DNA of 6,336 nt from Elusimicrobiota bacterium (GTDB lineage: Bacteria; CG03; SLGR01; PWQF01), in contig PWQF01000005.1 of NCBI GenBank assembly GCA_003556865.1, positions 1 through 6,336 of the forward strand. Direction: 5' to 3'. This document shows positions 6,295 to 6,336 of the stretch, one piece after another; within the stretch, counting starts at the first letter, position 1, and the number at the start of each line of letters is the position of its first letter. The notes beneath the pieces were generated by a model. The model made no database searches. It was given only the letters and a program-made list of their open reading frames with translations, and had not been told where the DNA came from. A program made the translations under genes and the position numbers.

Positions 6295-6336
6295 TTTTTA
6301 AATTATCCTTTAAATCGGCGGTACTTTTATATGTCC
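6272..6336 (-). CDS. Possible C-terminal tail of an upstream gene (partial)
   Basis: One minus-strand frame entering the window at 6334 stays open for 20 codons and ends with TAG at 6274-6272. It would give a hydrophilic, lysine-rich tail (TYKSTADLKDNLKIEEKKQP) plausible for the end of a protein. It would overlap the TTG start of the radical SAM gene by 23 bases. A second frame gives only GHIKVPPI before a TAA, so the upstream gene could equally end there, or be absent. The stretch is too short to recognise a family. Confidence 0.27.
   Translation of the reverse strand, partial: TYKSTADLKDNLKIEEKKQP
6306..6310 (-). promoter_or_regulatory. Ribosome binding site supporting the TTG start
   Basis: AAGGA on the minus strand lies 11 bases before TTG at 6294. 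The same spacing separates AAGGA from the ATG of the PP-loop gene and AGGG from the ATG of the last radical SAM gene, which supports TTG as a real start despite its rarity. Confidence 0.5.

Noticed and set aside
1..6336. CRISPR array, insertion sequence, tRNA or rRNA gene
   Set aside because: No regularly spaced repeats, transposase motifs, terminal inverted repeats or recognisable structural RNA sequence were seen; nearly all of the window is coding.

Overview
The window is a bacterial chromosomal segment with every supported gene on the minus strand. An outer-membrane-type lipoprotein gene at the left end suggests a diderm (Gram-negative-type) bacterium. Three oxygen-sensitive radical SAM enzymes, two of the cobalamin-binding architecture, suggest an anaerobic or microaerobic life. 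The moderately AT-rich composition and the gene mix resemble uncultivated anaerobic phyla such as Omnitrophota or Elusimicrobiota, but this is a low-confidence impression and the sequence does not fix the taxon.

Layout in the direction of transcription, right to left. A possible tail of an upstream gene lies at 6336-6272. Five tightly packed genes follow: a radical SAM protein with a SPASM/Twitch-like C-terminus (6294-5275), a free-standing class II glutamine amidotransferase (5269-4514), a zinc-finger/PP-loop amidotransferase of the WbpG/N-acetyl-sugar amidotransferase type (4511-3417), and two B12-binding-type radical SAM proteins (3420-2041 and 2035-623). Junctions run from a 4-base overlap to 5-base gaps, so this is almost certainly one operon. 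A 143-base intergenic gap (480-622) contains a nested inverted repeat and an AT-rich promoter-like stretch. A YceK/YidQ-like lipoprotein gene (479-6) follows.

Working model. The class II glutaminase releases ammonia from glutamine and passes it to the PP-loop protein, which would adenylate an acceptor and form an amide or amidine. Together they look like a two-subunit analogue of asparagine synthetase B. WbpG-family proteins are known instead with a HisH-type class I glutaminase plus a HisF-like protein. The three radical SAM enzymes would carry out C-C bond formation, methylation, rearrangement or other radical chemistry on the same molecule. No precursor peptide gene, glycosyltransferase, NRPS or PKS is inside the window, so the product is unknown. 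A modified surface sugar, lipid or small metabolite is more in keeping with the WbpG-like member than a peptide. The operon is the most interesting content: an unassigned pathway with three radical SAM enzymes and a split amidotransferase.
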